A stretch of DNA of 64,000 bases from Pararhizobium sp. A13 (lineage in GTDB: Bacteria > Pseudomonadota > Alphaproteobacteria > Rhizobiales > Rhizobiaceae): the NCBI RefSeq assembly GCF_040126305.1, contig NZ_CP149510.1, positions 4,340,480-4,404,479 on the forward strand, given 5' to 3'. Below, in pieces: positions 44,586 through 54,223 of this stretch. The position numbers were made by a program, and so were the translations under genes. Each line of letters starts with the position of its first letter. The first letter of the stretch is position 1. The notes beneath the pieces are model-generated. The model ran no database searches. It saw only the letters and a list, made by a program, of their open reading frames with translations, and was not told the origin of the DNA.

Positions 44586-45418
44586 CGATGAAGATTTTGT
44601 ATGGAGCGGCACCGGAAGATATCAAAGGCTACGACACGGAAAAGCTCCGCAGCGCCTTCCTGATGACCGACCTGTTCGTGCCGGACGCCGCCAATTTCAC
44701 CTATACGCATGTCGACCGCCTGCTTCTCGGCGGCGCGATGCCGGTTTCCAAAAGCGTAACCTTCGGTTCCGGTGCCGAGATCGGCACGTCGTATCTCCTG
44801 TCTGCGCGCGAAATGGGCATTGCCAATCTCGGCGGCACGGGAACTGTGACCGTCGATGGTCGGTCTTTCACACTGGAGAATCGCGACGTGCTCTATCTCG
44901 GCCGCGGCGCGCGCGAGATTACGATGGCTAGTCGCTCGGGAAAGACCCCTGCCCGGTTCTACATGAACTCCGTGCCGGCCGGCGCCGACGTTTCCCACCG
45001 GCTGATCAAAAAGGCGGAATCAAAGGCCATCGATCTGGGCGACGGCCGCCGGTCGAACAAGCGACGGCTCGCCATGTACATTCATCCGGAGGTGACGCCG
45101 TCCTGCCTTCTCCTGATGGGCATCACCGACCTTGCCGAAGGCAGCGTCTGGAACACCATGCCGCCGCATCTGCACGAGCGGCGGATGGAGGCCTATTGCT
45201 ATTTCGACATGGCGGCGGAAGACCGCATCGTTCACCTGATGGGCCGCCCGGAAGAGACACGCCATCTTATCGTCGCCGATGGCGACGCTGTCTTGTCACC
45301 CGCCTGGTCTATCCATATGGGCGCCGGCACTGGCCCCTATGCCTTCGTCTGGGGCATGACCGGAGAAAACCAGGAATATAACGACGTGGCCCCGGTGGCC
45401 CTGGCAGAGCTGAAATGA
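44582..45418 (+). CDS. kduI: 5-dehydro-4-deoxy-D-glucuronate isomerase
   Basis: 278 residues, the usual KduI length, two cupin-type barrels. Zinc ligands fall exactly where expected from E. coli KduI: His196, His198, Glu203 (PPHLHERRMEAY) and His245 (SIHMGAGTGP). It converts 5-keto-4-deoxyuronate, the product of GH105, into 2,5-diketo-3-deoxygluconate, the substrate of KduD encoded downstream at 52542. The start ATG overlaps the GH105 stop. Confidence 0.95.
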   Translation: MTMKILYGAAPEDIKGYDTEKLRSAFLMTDLFVPDAANFTYTHVDRLLLGGAMPVSKSVTFGSGAEIGTSYLLSAREMGIANLGGTGTVTVDGRSFTLENRDVLYLGRGAREITMASRSGKTPARFYMNSVPAGADVSHRLIKKAESKAIDLGDGRRSNKRRLAMYIHPEVTPSCLLLMGITDLAEGSVWNTMPPHLHERRMEAYCYFDMAAEDRIVHLMGRPEETRHLIVADGDAVLSPAWSIHMGAGTGPYAFVWGMTGENQEYNDVAPVALAELK

Positions 45419-47898
45419 ACGATATGAGATCCCTTATGAACCGCGCCCTGAGGCCGGGCGAAGCCATCCGCTACTGGCAGCTCGGAGCGATCGCCGAGGA
45501 GCGTTTTGACGTTCCGGACGCCCCGATGAAGGGCGAGATGGACCCGTTCTTCTTCCTGACCAAGCACAAGAACTTCATCCCGCACGAATATCCCTGCCGC
45601 ACGATCTTCGCCGAGCGCCATCGCCGCAAGCGGCCGGACGTGCGCGGCGCCTTCGACGCCGCCCGCTGGTGGCTGCCCTTCGGCTCGCCGCGGCTCGATC
45701 TTTCCGGCTTCTGGTTCCGCCCGACGCGGCTGGCCACCTGGGCGCGTACTTTCATAGCCGCCGAAAAGACCGGGACGGCAAAAGTCCGCCTCGGCACCTG
45801 CGGAGGTGCGGTCCTCTGGCTGAACGGCACTGAGATCGGCTGGATGGCGCCCTATAGCCGCAATCTGGAGGCAAAGGCCGAATTCGACCTGCAGTTGCAA
45901 GCCGGGCTGAACGAGATCACCATCTTCTTCGATGATCTTGCCGAGCGCGATGCACGCTACTTCTTCCAGCTCGATTACCTGGAAGGCCCGGTGGCAAGCG
46001 TCGCCGTGCCGGTGCCGATCGACGGCAAGGTTGCCGGGACGATCGAGACTGCGCTCGAAGGCATGCATTTCGACAGGACGGCCTATTTCGACGGCGACAT
46101 CACACTGCTTCTCGCAGAACCCTTGCCGGTCGATGTCGATGTCAATGTGGCGGTCGAGGGCGACTTCATGTCGACCGAGCGCTTCGACTATGACTTCGTC
46201 CTCAAGGCGGGCGACGCGCGTCTGGTGATCGGCCCGTCCGAAAATGCGCCCGCCGATTTCCGCCATTTCCGCATCACGCTGAAGGCAGGCGGCTTCGTCG
46301 CCTCGCGGTCGCTGGGCATAGAGATCTGCCATGCCGACCGCCAGGGAACCGCGCCCGTGGCGCTCGTCGACCGGATCGCGGAGACGCTCGACGAAATCTC
46401 CGAATTCTCCGAACGCGATACGGTGCGCGCCTTCGCGCGGCTGGCAAGCGGCCGCGGCGGCCGCGACACGGATGCGATGATCGAGGAAATCCTGCCCTCG
46501 ATCGAAGATTGCCACGATTGTGCCGATTTCTCGCTTGTCCCGCTCATCTGGTCGCGCACCGTCTGGGGCAAGGATATCGGCGAGCCGACGCGCAACCGCA
46601 TCGACCAGGCGATCCTTGGTTTCCGCTACTGGATGGATGAGCCCGGCAACGACGTACAGTGGTATTTCTCGGAAAACCACGCTCTGCTGTTCCATACCTC
46701 GGCCTATCTCGCCGGACATCTTCTGGCGGACAAGACCTTTGTTCGCTCCGGCCGCACGGGCGCCGCGCAGAGCGCCGTTGGTGCTGCCCGAGTACGGGCA
46801 TGGCTCGATCATTTCGAGGCCTGGGAAATGGCGGAATTCAATTCGGCACCCTATTTCCCGATCGACCTCAAGGGCCTGACTGCGCTCGCCGCCCTGTCTC
46901 CCGATGCCGATATCGCCGACCGGGCAAAGAAGGGCATCGTCCGGCTCTGCGAAGTGATCGCACGCTCGGCACACCACGGCATGGTAACGGCAGCGCAAGG
47001 CCGTTCCTATGAACACACGCTCTGCGCCGGCCGCTCGCTGGAGCTTTCAGGCGTCGCTCGCCTTCTTTGGGGCGCGGGCTGGTACGGCCGCCGCGTCCAC
47101 GCCCTGCCGCAGCTTGCAGTCTGCTTGCGCGATCACGGGCTGTCCGTACCGGAAAGCCTTGTCGCTGTCGCCTGCCATCAGGCGGACGAGCATCAGGAAT
47201 GGCGGTTTGCTCAGGGCGAGAACAGGTTCGCAGCGCTCTATCACTACAAGAGCCGCGACTTCGCCATGGGTTCCGCTGCCCATTACCGCTGGAATGAATG
47301 GGGCTACCAGGAGACGGTGCTGCATCTGCGGCTCGGCGAGCGCCCGGAAGCCGCCGTCTGGATCAACCATCCCGGCGAGACGATTCAGTTCGGGTACGGT
47401 CGGCCCTCCTTCTGGGGCGGCTGCGGCACCCTCCCTCGCGCCCACCAGTATCGCGGGCTGGCCGTGCTCGATTTTTCCACCTTTGACGAACAGCCGGATT
47501 TCACCCATGCCTGGTTCCCGGTTGCCGAATTCGACGAAAGCAGCGTCGTAGACAACCTCGCACTGGCGCGCAGCGCGCGTGGCGCGATGATGCTGCGCGG
47601 CAGCACCGACTTCGTTCTGGTCAAGGATGGCCCGTCCGCCAATGCCGAGTTGCGCCAATACGGCCGCAAGACACGCTGGATCGTGCGGGTCTGCGAGGCC
47701 CTGGACGTTGCGGTGGTGGAGGCCCGGTTCGGCGCGCTTGCGGTCGAGGAAAAGGAAGACGGCTCGCTCGTCATCGAGGATCCGGACTATGGCACGGTGA
47801 CGTTTCGCCCGGATGGATCGGCTGACGCCGAGGGCCGCACCGTTTCACCGAAGGACTTCACGGTTGCCGGTGAGGTCACCATGCTGGCCGCCAACTAA
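45415..47898 (+). CDS. Uncharacterised 827-residue protein, putative glycan-active enzyme
   Basis: I do not recognise a named family. No signal peptide, so probably cytoplasmic. Residues ~95-185 resemble the jelly-roll sugar-binding domain of GH2/GH78 enzymes (GGAVLWLNGTEIGWM, then AGLNEITIFFDDLAERD). Residues ~390-720 look like helical-hairpin repeats of an (alpha/alpha) toroid, with conserved-looking acidic and aromatic patches in WYFSENHALLFHTSAYLAGHL, FGYGRPSFWGG and YRWNEWGY. The C-terminal ~90 residues appear beta-rich. It overlaps kduI by an ATGA, firmly inside the uronide operon. A glycosidase or lyase on the imported oligouronide is my best guess. Confidence 0.8.
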   Translation: MNDMRSLMNRALRPGEAIRYWQLGAIAEERFDVPDAPMKGEMDPFFFLTKHKNFIPHEYPCRTIFAERHRRKRPDVRGAFDAARWWLPFGSPRLDLSGFWFRPTRLATWARTFIAAEKTGTAKVRLGTCGGAVLWLNGTEIGWMAPYSRNLEAKAEFDLQLQAGLNEITIFFDDLAERDARYFFQLDYLEGPVASVAVPVPIDGKVAGTIETALEGMHFDRTAYFDGDITLLLAEPLPVDVDVNVAVEGDFMSTERFDYDFVLKAGDARLVIGPSENAPADFRHFRITLKAGGFVASRSLGIEICHADRQGTAPVALVDRIAETLDEISEFSERDTVRAFARLASGRGGRDTDAMIEEILPSIEDCHDCADFSLVPLIWSRTVWGKDIGEPTRNRIDQAILGFRYWMDEPGNDVQWYFSENHALLFHTSAYLAGHLLADKTFVRSGRTGAAQSAVGAARVRAWLDHFEAWEMAEFNSAPYFPIDLKGLTALAALSPDADIADRAKKGIVRLCEVIARSAHHGMVTAAQGRSYEHTLCAGRSLELSGVARLLWGAGWYGRRVHALPQLAVCLRDHGLSVPESLVAVACHQADEHQEWRFAQGENRFAALYHYKSRDFAMGSAAHYRWNEWGYQETVLHLRLGERPEAAVWINHPGETIQFGYGRPSFWGGCGTLPRAHQYRGLAVLDFSTFDEQPDFTHAWFPVAEFDESSVVDNLALARSARGAMMLRGSTDFVLVKDGPSANAELRQYGRKTRWIVRVCEALDVAVVEARFGALAVEEKEDGSLVIEDPDYGTVTFRPDGSADAEGRTVSPKDFTVAGEVTMLAAN

Positions 47899-47905
47899 CA
47901 GCGAA

Positions 47906-47928
47906 GCGCCGGTGGGAGAAGCCGGCGC
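47906..47928 (+). terminator. GC-rich hairpin after the 827-residue protein gene
   Basis: GCGCCGG / CCGGCGC with a 9-base loop, eight bases after the stop. No U-tract; probably a processing or attenuating hairpin before the binding-protein gene. Confidence 0.45.
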
Positions 47929-47978
47929 GACGTTTACCTGCGAGCGGGAGAAGGGCTCGCGCAAAGAGGAGGAAGACT

Positions 47979-49310
47979 ATGAGAAAGACCAGAACAATGC
48001 TGGCGGTATTTGCCGTCGGACTTTTGACATCGACGGCAGCACTCGCTGGCGATGTCCGCGTGATGTGGTATTCCGACGGCGTCGAGGGCGAGGTCATGAA
48101 GGACCTGCTCGACCGCTTCATGAAGGAAAATCCCGGGATCAACGTCATTCTCGACAACGTGTCATACACGGTCGTGCGTGAGCAGTTGCCGGTCCAGCTT
48201 GAAGCCGGCGACGGGCCGGACATCGCCCGCGTCACCAACCTGAAGGCGCTCAGCCAGCACTGGCTCGACCTTCGTCCGCTGGTCGCCGACGCCGCCTACT
48301 GGGACAAGAATTTTGGCGCCCAGGCCGACTGGATGCGCCCTGACGGCTCCAACCAGATCTCCGGCTTCATGACCCAGATCACCTTGACCGGCGGCTTTGC
48401 CAACAAGACGCTGTTCGACCAAGCGAGCGTTGCCCTGCCGGGGAAAGACGCAACCTGGGACGATTGGGCAAAGGCCGCCAAACAGGTCGCCGAAAGCCAG
48501 CAAATACCGTTTGCCATGGCGATCGACCGCTCCGGCCACCGCATCACCGCGCCAAACATGGCCTATGGTTCGAACTATATCGGAGCAGACGGAAAACCCG
48601 CTCCGCTCGACGAAGGCGCCAAGGCGTTCATCACGAAGTTCGTCGGCTGGGTTGCAGACGGCACGATGAGCAAGGACGTCTGGGTATCGGCCGCCGGTTC
48701 GACCTACCGCGCCGGCGCGGACGACTTCATCAACGGCCAGCTTGCCTACTACTATTCGGGCTCCTGGCAGGTGCCGAACTTTTCGGCCAAGATCGGCTCG
48801 AACTTCGACTGGGTGGCGACCGGCAGCCCCTGCGGTCCGACAAGCTGCACCGGCATGACCGGCGGCGCGGGCCTCGTCGCGATCAAGTACACGAAGAACC
48901 CGAAGGATGTCGTCAAGGTGATGGAGTACCTGGCGCGCGAGGACATCGTGAAGGAGTTCTCCGAGCGCACGCTGTTCCTGCCTGCGCATAAGGGCGTGAT
49001 CGAGAAGGGCCTGGATTTCAAGACCGACGATGCACAGGCAAAGGCCGCTCTGAACGTCTTCGTCGAGGACATGTCCTCGCTCTCCGATGTCGCGCAGAAA
49101 CTGCCCGGCTGGTTCTGGTCGGACACCTATTATGCGGCGCTCGTCACGCGTATAAGCCGGCGGCGGCGGGCGAAATGCCGGTCGAAGAAGCGTTCACGCG
49201 TATCGACGCGGACATCGCGGCCAAGGTCAAGGATTCGGGCCGCTAACCAGACAGGCGGCGGCGGGACGAACCTGACGCCGCCGCGGGCGCTTGCAAGCTG
49301 CAAGTCTTGA
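47979..49310 (+). CDS. Extracellular sugar-binding protein (CUT1) with frameshifted C-terminus
   Basis: As written, 443 residues. Signal peptide of ~23 residues ends TAALA-GD; a family 1 binding protein follows (MKDLLDRFMKENPGINVILDNVS; IARVTNLKALSQHWLDL). Up to TYYAALVTRI the sequence is normal. After base ~49154 it becomes very basic (RRRRAKCRSKKRS) and runs through a noncoding hairpin. A shift of one base restores the ending PAAAGEMPVEEAFTRIDADI with a stop at 49244-49246, which is the usual end for this family. Either a single-base deletion near 49152-49157 or a sequence error. Periplasmic partner of the importer encoded next to it. Confidence 0.85.
   Translation: MRKTRTMLAVFAVGLLTSTAALAGDVRVMWYSDGVEGEVMKDLLDRFMKENPGINVILDNVSYTVVREQLPVQLEAGDGPDIARVTNLKALSQHWLDLRPLVADAAYWDKNFGAQADWMRPDGSNQISGFMTQITLTGGFANKTLFDQASVALPGKDATWDDWAKAAKQVAESQQIPFAMAIDRSGHRITAPNMAYGSNYIGADGKPAPLDEGAKAFITKFVGWVADGTMSKDVWVSAAGSTYRAGADDFINGQLAYYYSGSWQVPNFSAKIGSNFDWVATGSPCGPTSCTGMTGGAGLVAIKYTKNPKDVVKVMEYLAREDIVKEFSERTLFLPAHKGVIEKGLDFKTDDAQAKAALNVFVEDMSSLSDVAQKLPGWFWSDTYYAALVTRISRRRRAKCRSKKRSRVSTRTSRPRSRIRAANQTGGGGTNLTPPRALASCKS
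49255..49284 (+). terminator. GC-rich hairpin between binding-protein and permease genes
   Basis: GCGGCGGCG (49255-49263) and CGCCGCCGC (49276-49284), loop of 12. It lies just after the restored stop at 49246, in the same place as the hairpin at 11084-11110 in the other CUT1 operon. No U-tract. Confidence 0.55.
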
Positions 49311-49377
49311 GAGGCAATTTGCAAAACTGCGACAAGCCGGAAACGAGAGTTTTCCGTCTGCCGCAGGGAGGTGGGCT

Positions 49378-50406
49378 ATGAAGGCAGATGTTCCTGGAAA
49401 AACCGGCTCAGGCATTGGCGAGGCCGCCCTGGTTCCGGTGCGCCTCGCAATGGGGCTGATCGACGCGCCGCTGCGGTGGCTTCAAAGGGTCGCCGGGATC
49501 AGCGGCATGGCGGCCTTCTTCCTCATGCCCAATATGCTGATCTTCGGCATTTTCGTGCTCCTGCCCTTCTTCATCAACTTCGCCTATTCGATGACCGGCG
49601 GCACCGCTCTCTTCCTGCCGGACCGCAGCTTCGTCGGCGGCGACCAGTATGTCCGGCTGTTCGACTGTACCAACTACCTCAATCCGAACAGCTGCGCCGA
49701 AGACACGTTCTGGACAGCCGTCGGCAATACCGGCTGGTTCGTCCTGCTTCAGGTCACCCTAATGATCGTCGTCTCGCTCGTGACCGCGCTGATCCTCAAT
49801 CGCGAGCTGACGGCGCGCAGCTTCTGGCGGGCGGTGTTCTTCTTCCCGGTCCTGCTGTCACCGGTGGTCGTCGGCCTCATCTGGAAATGGATACTTCAGC
49901 GCCAGGGCCTCCTGAACTTCGGCCTCTACGGCTTCGGCTTCGAGCCCTATACCTGGCTGAACGACCGCAACTGGGCCTTTGCCGCCACGATCGGCGTGTC
50001 GATCTGGGCTCATATGGGCTTCTACACGCTGATTCTGCTGGCCGGCCTGCAGGCAATCCCGAAGGATCTCTACGAGGCGGCCGAAATGGATGGAACGCGG
50101 CCGACGCGGGCGTTCCTGCGCATCACCATGCCGCTGCTTGCGCCCAATCTGCTCGTCGTGGTCGTCTTGGTCCTCATCAAGGCAGTGCAGATCTTCGACG
50201 AAGTCTACGTCTTGACCGGCGGCGGACCGGGCACCAGCACGCTCTACCTCACCCAGTATATCTACGAAACCGGCTTTGCCACGCAGTTGCGCAATCCCGG
50301 GCTTGCCGCGGCCGCCTCGATCCTCATGGGCGTTGTGCTCGTCGTCCTGACGCTGCTGCAGCTCGGCCTCAGCCGGTCCAGCGAAAAGAAGGAAGCCCGC
50401 AAATGA
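49378..50406 (+). CDS. Sugar ABC transporter permease (CUT1, MalF type)
   Basis: 342 residues. The N-terminal ~40 residues are cytoplasmic, then six membrane helices. EAA loop: DLYEAAEMDGTRPTRAFLRITMP. The first periplasmic loop carries an unusual Cys pair (FDCTNYLNPNSCAED). ATG at 49378 has GGGAGGTGGG just upstream. It forms the channel with the permease encoded downstream (4-bp overlap). Confidence 0.92.
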   Translation: MKADVPGKTGSGIGEAALVPVRLAMGLIDAPLRWLQRVAGISGMAAFFLMPNMLIFGIFVLLPFFINFAYSMTGGTALFLPDRSFVGGDQYVRLFDCTNYLNPNSCAEDTFWTAVGNTGWFVLLQVTLMIVVSLVTALILNRELTARSFWRAVFFFPVLLSPVVVGLIWKWILQRQGLLNFGLYGFGFEPYTWLNDRNWAFAATIGVSIWAHMGFYTLILLAGLQAIPKDLYEAAEMDGTRPTRAFLRITMPLLAPNLLVVVVLVLIKAVQIFDEVYVLTGGGPGTSTLYLTQYIYETGFATQLRNPGLAAAASILMGVVLVVLTLLQLGLSRSSEKKEARK

Positions 50407-51455
50407 GCCGGGTCGCGGAATTTCTCCTCCGTCGCAAGGGCGGCAAGGGCTGGCACTGGACGGATATCGTCACCTGGGTCTGGCTTGTCGGCGGCCTGTT
50501 CATCATGTTCGGCCCGGCCGTCTGGCTCGTCGGCTCGTCGTTCAAATCGCCCGCGGCACTCGCGGAATTCCCGCCGAGCATCCTGCCCTACGTCACCCAG
50601 AAGGTGACGGTCGAAGGCTACGACAAGCCGCTCGACCTCTACGACGTCACCCTGCCCGACGGCAGCAAGGCGACCCTCGCCGAAGTCCGGCGCATCGGCA
50701 TCGTCAGCCAGATGGTCGATCCGCAAAAGCCGGGCGAGATCATCAAGGTCAACATCGCCGCGCGCACGCCCGTCCGACAGATGTCCTTCGCCACGGGGAA
50801 CTATACCGAACCGTTCACCCATTTCGATTTCGTCCGCTACCTCTGGAACTCGGTCTTCGTGACGGTGACGGCGACGCTGATCACGCTTGTCGTCAATTCG
50901 ATGGCTGCCTTCGCGCTCAGCAAATACGAGTTTCGTGGCCGGACATTCGCCATGCTGTTGATCCTCGCGACGCTGATGGTGCCTCTGTCGGTCATCATGG
51001 TGCCGCTCTATTCCATCGTCTCGGCGCTTGGGCTGTTCAACAATCTCTGGGGCGTCATATTGCCGACGGTGGCGACGCCGACCGGCGTGTTCATCCTGCG
51101 CCAGTACATGCTGACCATTCCCGATGAGTTGATCGACGCGGCCCGCATGGACAAGGCGTCGGAATGGCAGATCTATTGGCGCATCATCCTGCCGCTCACC
51201 GCCCCCGCACTTGCAGTGCTGGCGATCTTCTCCGTCGTCTGGCGCTGGAACGACTTCCTCTGGCCGCTGATCGTGCTCTCGCGCAAGGAGCTCTACACGC
51301 TTCAGGTTGGCCTGAGCATCTATTCCGGCGAGCTGAACGTGCAGTGGCATTTCATCCTGGCAATGACGGTTGTGACGATGATCCCGGTCGTCCTGGTCTT
51401 CATCTTTCTGCAGCGCTTCATCACCACCGGCATTGCCGGCACCGGACTGAAATAG
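50403..51455 (+). CDS. Carbohydrate ABC transporter permease (CUT1, MalG type) with long periplasmic insert
   Basis: 350 residues against the usual ~280. The extra ~70 residues lie between the first and second helices (residues ~55-140; [34 protein letters not shown]) and would be periplasmic. EAA loop: [23 protein letters not shown]. Start overlaps the previous stop. The insert may contact the binding protein or large ligand; it resembles a small beta-domain. Confidence 0.92.
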   Translation: MSRVAEFLLRRKGGKGWHWTDIVTWVWLVGGLFIMFGPAVWLVGSSFKSPAALAEFPPSILPYVTQKVTVEGYDKPLDLYDVTLPDGSKATLAEVRRIGIVSQMVDPQKPGEIIKVNIAARTPVRQMSFATGNYTEPFTHFDFVRYLWNSVFVTVTATLITLVVNSMAAFALSKYEFRGRTFAMLLILATLMVPLSVIMVPLYSIVSALGLFNNLWGVILPTVATPTGVFILRQYMLTIPDELIDAARMDKASEWQIYWRIILPLTAPALAVLAIFSVVWRWNDFLWPLIVLSRKELYTLQVGLSIYSGELNVQWHFILAMTVVTMIPVVLVFIFLQRFITTGIAGTGLK

Positions 51456-51466
51456 AGGAGGCCGTC

Positions 51467-52552
51467 ATGGGTCATATCAAGCTCACCAATGTGACGAAAT
51501 CCTTCGGGGCGATCGACGTGCTCCACGACATCAATCTGGAGATCGCCGACGGCGAATTCGTCGTCTTCGTCGGTCCGTCCGGTTGTGGCAAGTCGACGCT
51601 GCTTCGCATGATCGCCGGCCTGGAAAAGCCGACGGGCGGCGAACTCGCGATCGACGGCAAGGTGGTCAACACGATCCCGGCCGCCGACCGCGGCCTTGCC
51701 ATGGTGTTCCAGTCCTACGCGCTCTATCCGCATATGAGCGTGCGCCAGAACCTCGCCTTCGGCCTCGAAAACACCAAGATGCCGAAGCCGGAAATTACCC
51801 AGCGCATCACCGAGGCCGCGCGCATGCTGGAGATCGAGGCATATCTCGACCGGCGGCCGGGCCAGCTCTCGGGCGGCCAGCGCCAGCGTGTCGCGATCGG
51901 TCGCGCCATCGTGCGCCGGCCGGTCGCCTTCCTGCTCGACGAACCGCTCTCCAACCTCGACGCCGAACTGCGCGGCTCGACGCGCGCCGAGCTTGCGGCC
52001 CTTCACGCGCGGCTTTCGGCAACGATGATCTATGTCACGCACGACCAGGTCGAAGCGATGACGCTGGCAGACCGGATCGTCGTGCTGCGCGCCGGCCGGA
52101 TCGAGCAGATCGGCACGCCGCTGGAGCTCTACAATTCGCCAGCAAACCGATTCGTCGCCGGCTTCATCGGCTCGCCGCACATGAATTTCCTCGAGGGAAC
52201 GGTTGAATCCGTGCAGTCCGGCAAGGCGGTCGCAGCCTTGCCCGGAGGTCAGCGGATCGAGCTTGCGGTCAACGGCGCCAATATTGGCCAGGGCGCGCGG
52301 ATCACGGTTGGGGTCCGCCCCCAGCATATTGCGGTCGGAGGCGACGCGGCCGGCATTCCTGCCAGTATCAAACTTGTCGAAGCGCTCGGCTCCGAAACTG
52401 TCATCCACGCCGATGTCGCCGGCCAGAAGGTTCTGGTGGTCGCACCTGGTCAGCACAATCTGACACCCGGGACCGAGCTTCGCCTGTCGCTCTCGTCCGC
52501 ACCGCTCCATCTGTTCAATGAAAAGGGCCTGCGTCTTGACCATGCTGTTTGA
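51467..52552 (+). CDS. Sugar ABC transporter ATP-binding protein (UgpC type)
   Basis: 361 residues. Walker [10 protein letters not shown], signature [15 protein letters not shown], Walker [13 protein letters not shown], switch His in VTHDQVEAM, then the MalK-type regulatory domain. Energises the uronide importer (47979-51455). The GAGGAGG region lies just before ATG 51467. Its end overlaps kduD by 11 bases. Confidence 0.94.
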   Translation: MGHIKLTNVTKSFGAIDVLHDINLEIADGEFVVFVGPSGCGKSTLLRMIAGLEKPTGGELAIDGKVVNTIPAADRGLAMVFQSYALYPHMSVRQNLAFGLENTKMPKPEITQRITEAARMLEIEAYLDRRPGQLSGGQRQRVAIGRAIVRRPVAFLLDEPLSNLDAELRGSTRAELAALHARLSATMIYVTHDQVEAMTLADRIVVLRAGRIEQIGTPLELYNSPANRFVAGFIGSPHMNFLEGTVESVQSGKAVAALPGGQRIELAVNGANIGQGARITVGVRPQHIAVGGDAAGIPASIKLVEALGSETVIHADVAGQKVLVVAPGQHNLTPGTELRLSLSSAPLHLFNEKGLRLDHAV

Positions 52553-53294
52553 CCTTTCTGGAAAAGTCGCCCTCGTCACCGGGGCAAGGACAGGCCTCGG
52601 CCAGGGAATGGCATTGGCGCTCGCCGGAGCCGGAGCCGACATCGTGGCACTCGGCTCTTCTCCCATGCCGGAAACCACCGAACGCGTCCGGCAAACCGGC
52701 CGCCGCTTTCATGCGTTGGAAGTCGATCTCTCCAAGGCCTTCGATGTAAAGGCGGTTGTCGCGGAAGCCGCTGCCGCATTCGGCGGCGTCGATATTCTTA
52801 TCAACAATGCGGGAATCATCCGCCGCGCCGACCTGCTCGAATACTCCGAGAACGATTGGGACGATGTCATCGACGTCAATCTGAAAGCGGCCTTCCTCCT
52901 GTCGCAGGCCGCCGCCCGCCACATGGTCGAGACGAAGCGGCAGGGCCGTATCATCAACATCGCCTCGATGCTGACTTTCCAGGGCGGTATCCGCGTGCCG
53001 GCCTATTCAGCGTCCAAGCATGGCATTGCCGGGCTGACGAAAGCTATGGCGAACGAGCTTGCGCCACACGGCATCACGGTCAACGCCATCGCCCCCGGCT
53101 ACATGGCGACCGACAACACCGAAGCACTGCGCAGCGACGCCGACCGCAATGCGCAGATTTCCGCGCGCATTCCGATGGGCCGCTGGGGCACGCCGGCCGA
53201 TCTCGCCACGTCGGTCCTGTTTTTCGCCGCACCGGCCTCTAGCTATGTGACAGGAACCATTCTGCCCGTGGATGGCGGCTGGCTGGTCCGATAG
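52542..53294 (+). CDS. kduD: 2-dehydro-3-deoxy-D-gluconate 5-dehydrogenase
   Basis: 250 residues, short-chain dehydrogenase. Cofactor motif [10 protein letters not shown] near residue 14; catalytic Ser in INIASML, Tyr/Lys in YSASKHG. Length and sequence ([21 protein letters not shown]) are those of KduD. It reduces 2,5-diketo-3-deoxygluconate from KduI to KDG with NADH. KDG kinase and aldolase genes are not in the window, so the cell must have them elsewhere. Confidence 0.88.
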   Translation: MLFDLSGKVALVTGARTGLGQGMALALAGAGADIVALGSSPMPETTERVRQTGRRFHALEVDLSKAFDVKAVVAEAAAAFGGVDILINNAGIIRRADLLEYSENDWDDVIDVNLKAAFLLSQAAARHMVETKRQGRIINIASMLTFQGGIRVPAYSASKHGIAGLTKAMANELAPHGITVNAIAPGYMATDNTEALRSDADRNAQISARIPMGRWGTPADLATSVLFFAAPASSYVTGTILPVDGGWLVR

Positions 53295-53307
53295 AACGGG
53301 AGCACCA

Positions 53308-54198
53308 ATGGCAATTTCCGTCGAGCGGCTGAAAGATCTTCTGCACGTGACGGACGCGTCGCTGGTTCTGGCCAAATCCATTGCCGAGAACCGCAACGAT
53401 CACGTCGTCGAGCACCTCCGCTTCCGCCTGTCCGATGGACCGGAAATCCGCGGCTTCTTGACCAGACCCATCGCAAGCCGCGGGCCGGGAGCGGCCATTC
53501 TCTACGCCCATGCGCATGGCCGCCAATACGACATCGGCGCAACGGAGCTGCTCGAAGGACGGCCGGCACTTCTGAATGCGCCTGGACCTGTTTTGGCCCG
53601 GGAAGGTTATGTCACCCTTTGCATCGAAATGCCGACCTTCGGCGAGCGGGCCGGAGTGACCGAGAGCGCAGCGGCAAAAGCGGCCCTTTGGCACGGGCGA
53701 ACGCTGTTCGGGCAGATGCTCGGCGAACAGGCGGCCGCTTTGACCTGGATGGCATCCCGCGGCGATGTCGATGCCCGCCGCATCGGCATAACCGGCATTT
53801 CCATGGGCGCCACCCTCTCCTATTTCCTCGCCGCCATCGATGTGCGCCTCAAGGCCGTCGCGCATCTTTGCAGCTATGCCGATTTCGCTGCCCTCGTCGA
53901 GACCGGCGCCCACGACCTGCATGGTCACTATCTCACCGTCCCCGGCCTGCTGTCGGAAACCTCGACCGGAGAAATCGCCGGCCTGATCGCGCCCCGCCCC
54001 CAACTCATCTGCACCGGCCTCGACGATCCGCTGACGCCGCCGGCGGCCATCCGGCGCGCTTTTTGCGAAACCGCCATCGCCTATGAGGCCGCCGGGGCAA
54101 GGGAGGTGCTTACGCTCCGTGAGGAAGACGGCATCGGACACCGTGAAACGCAGACGATGCGAGACGCGGTCCTCGATTTCTTCCGCCGACATCTGTGA
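53308..54198 (+). CDS. Alpha/beta hydrolase, dienelactone hydrolase/acetyl esterase type
   Basis: 296 residues, no signal peptide. The nucleophile is the Ser in GISMGATLSYF; the acid and His are in TGLDDPLTPP and GIGHRETQT. The N-terminal HAHGRQYDIG replaces the usual oxyanion strand. It follows kduD by 13 bases. In this context it probably removes acetyl or methyl ester groups from imported oligouronides (inference). Confidence 0.85.
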   Translation: MAISVERLKDLLHVTDASLVLAKSIAENRNDHVVEHLRFRLSDGPEIRGFLTRPIASRGPGAAILYAHAHGRQYDIGATELLEGRPALLNAPGPVLAREGYVTLCIEMPTFGERAGVTESAAAKAALWHGRTLFGQMLGEQAAALTWMASRGDVDARRIGITGISMGATLSYFLAAIDVRLKAVAHLCSYADFAALVETGAHDLHGHYLTVPGLLSETSTGEIAGLIAPRPQLICTGLDDPLTPPAAIRRAFCETAIAYEAAGAREVLTLREEDGIGHRETQTMRDAVLDFFRRHL

Positions 54199-54223
54199 GG
54201 GAGCGACGCCGAATGTCCGACGG

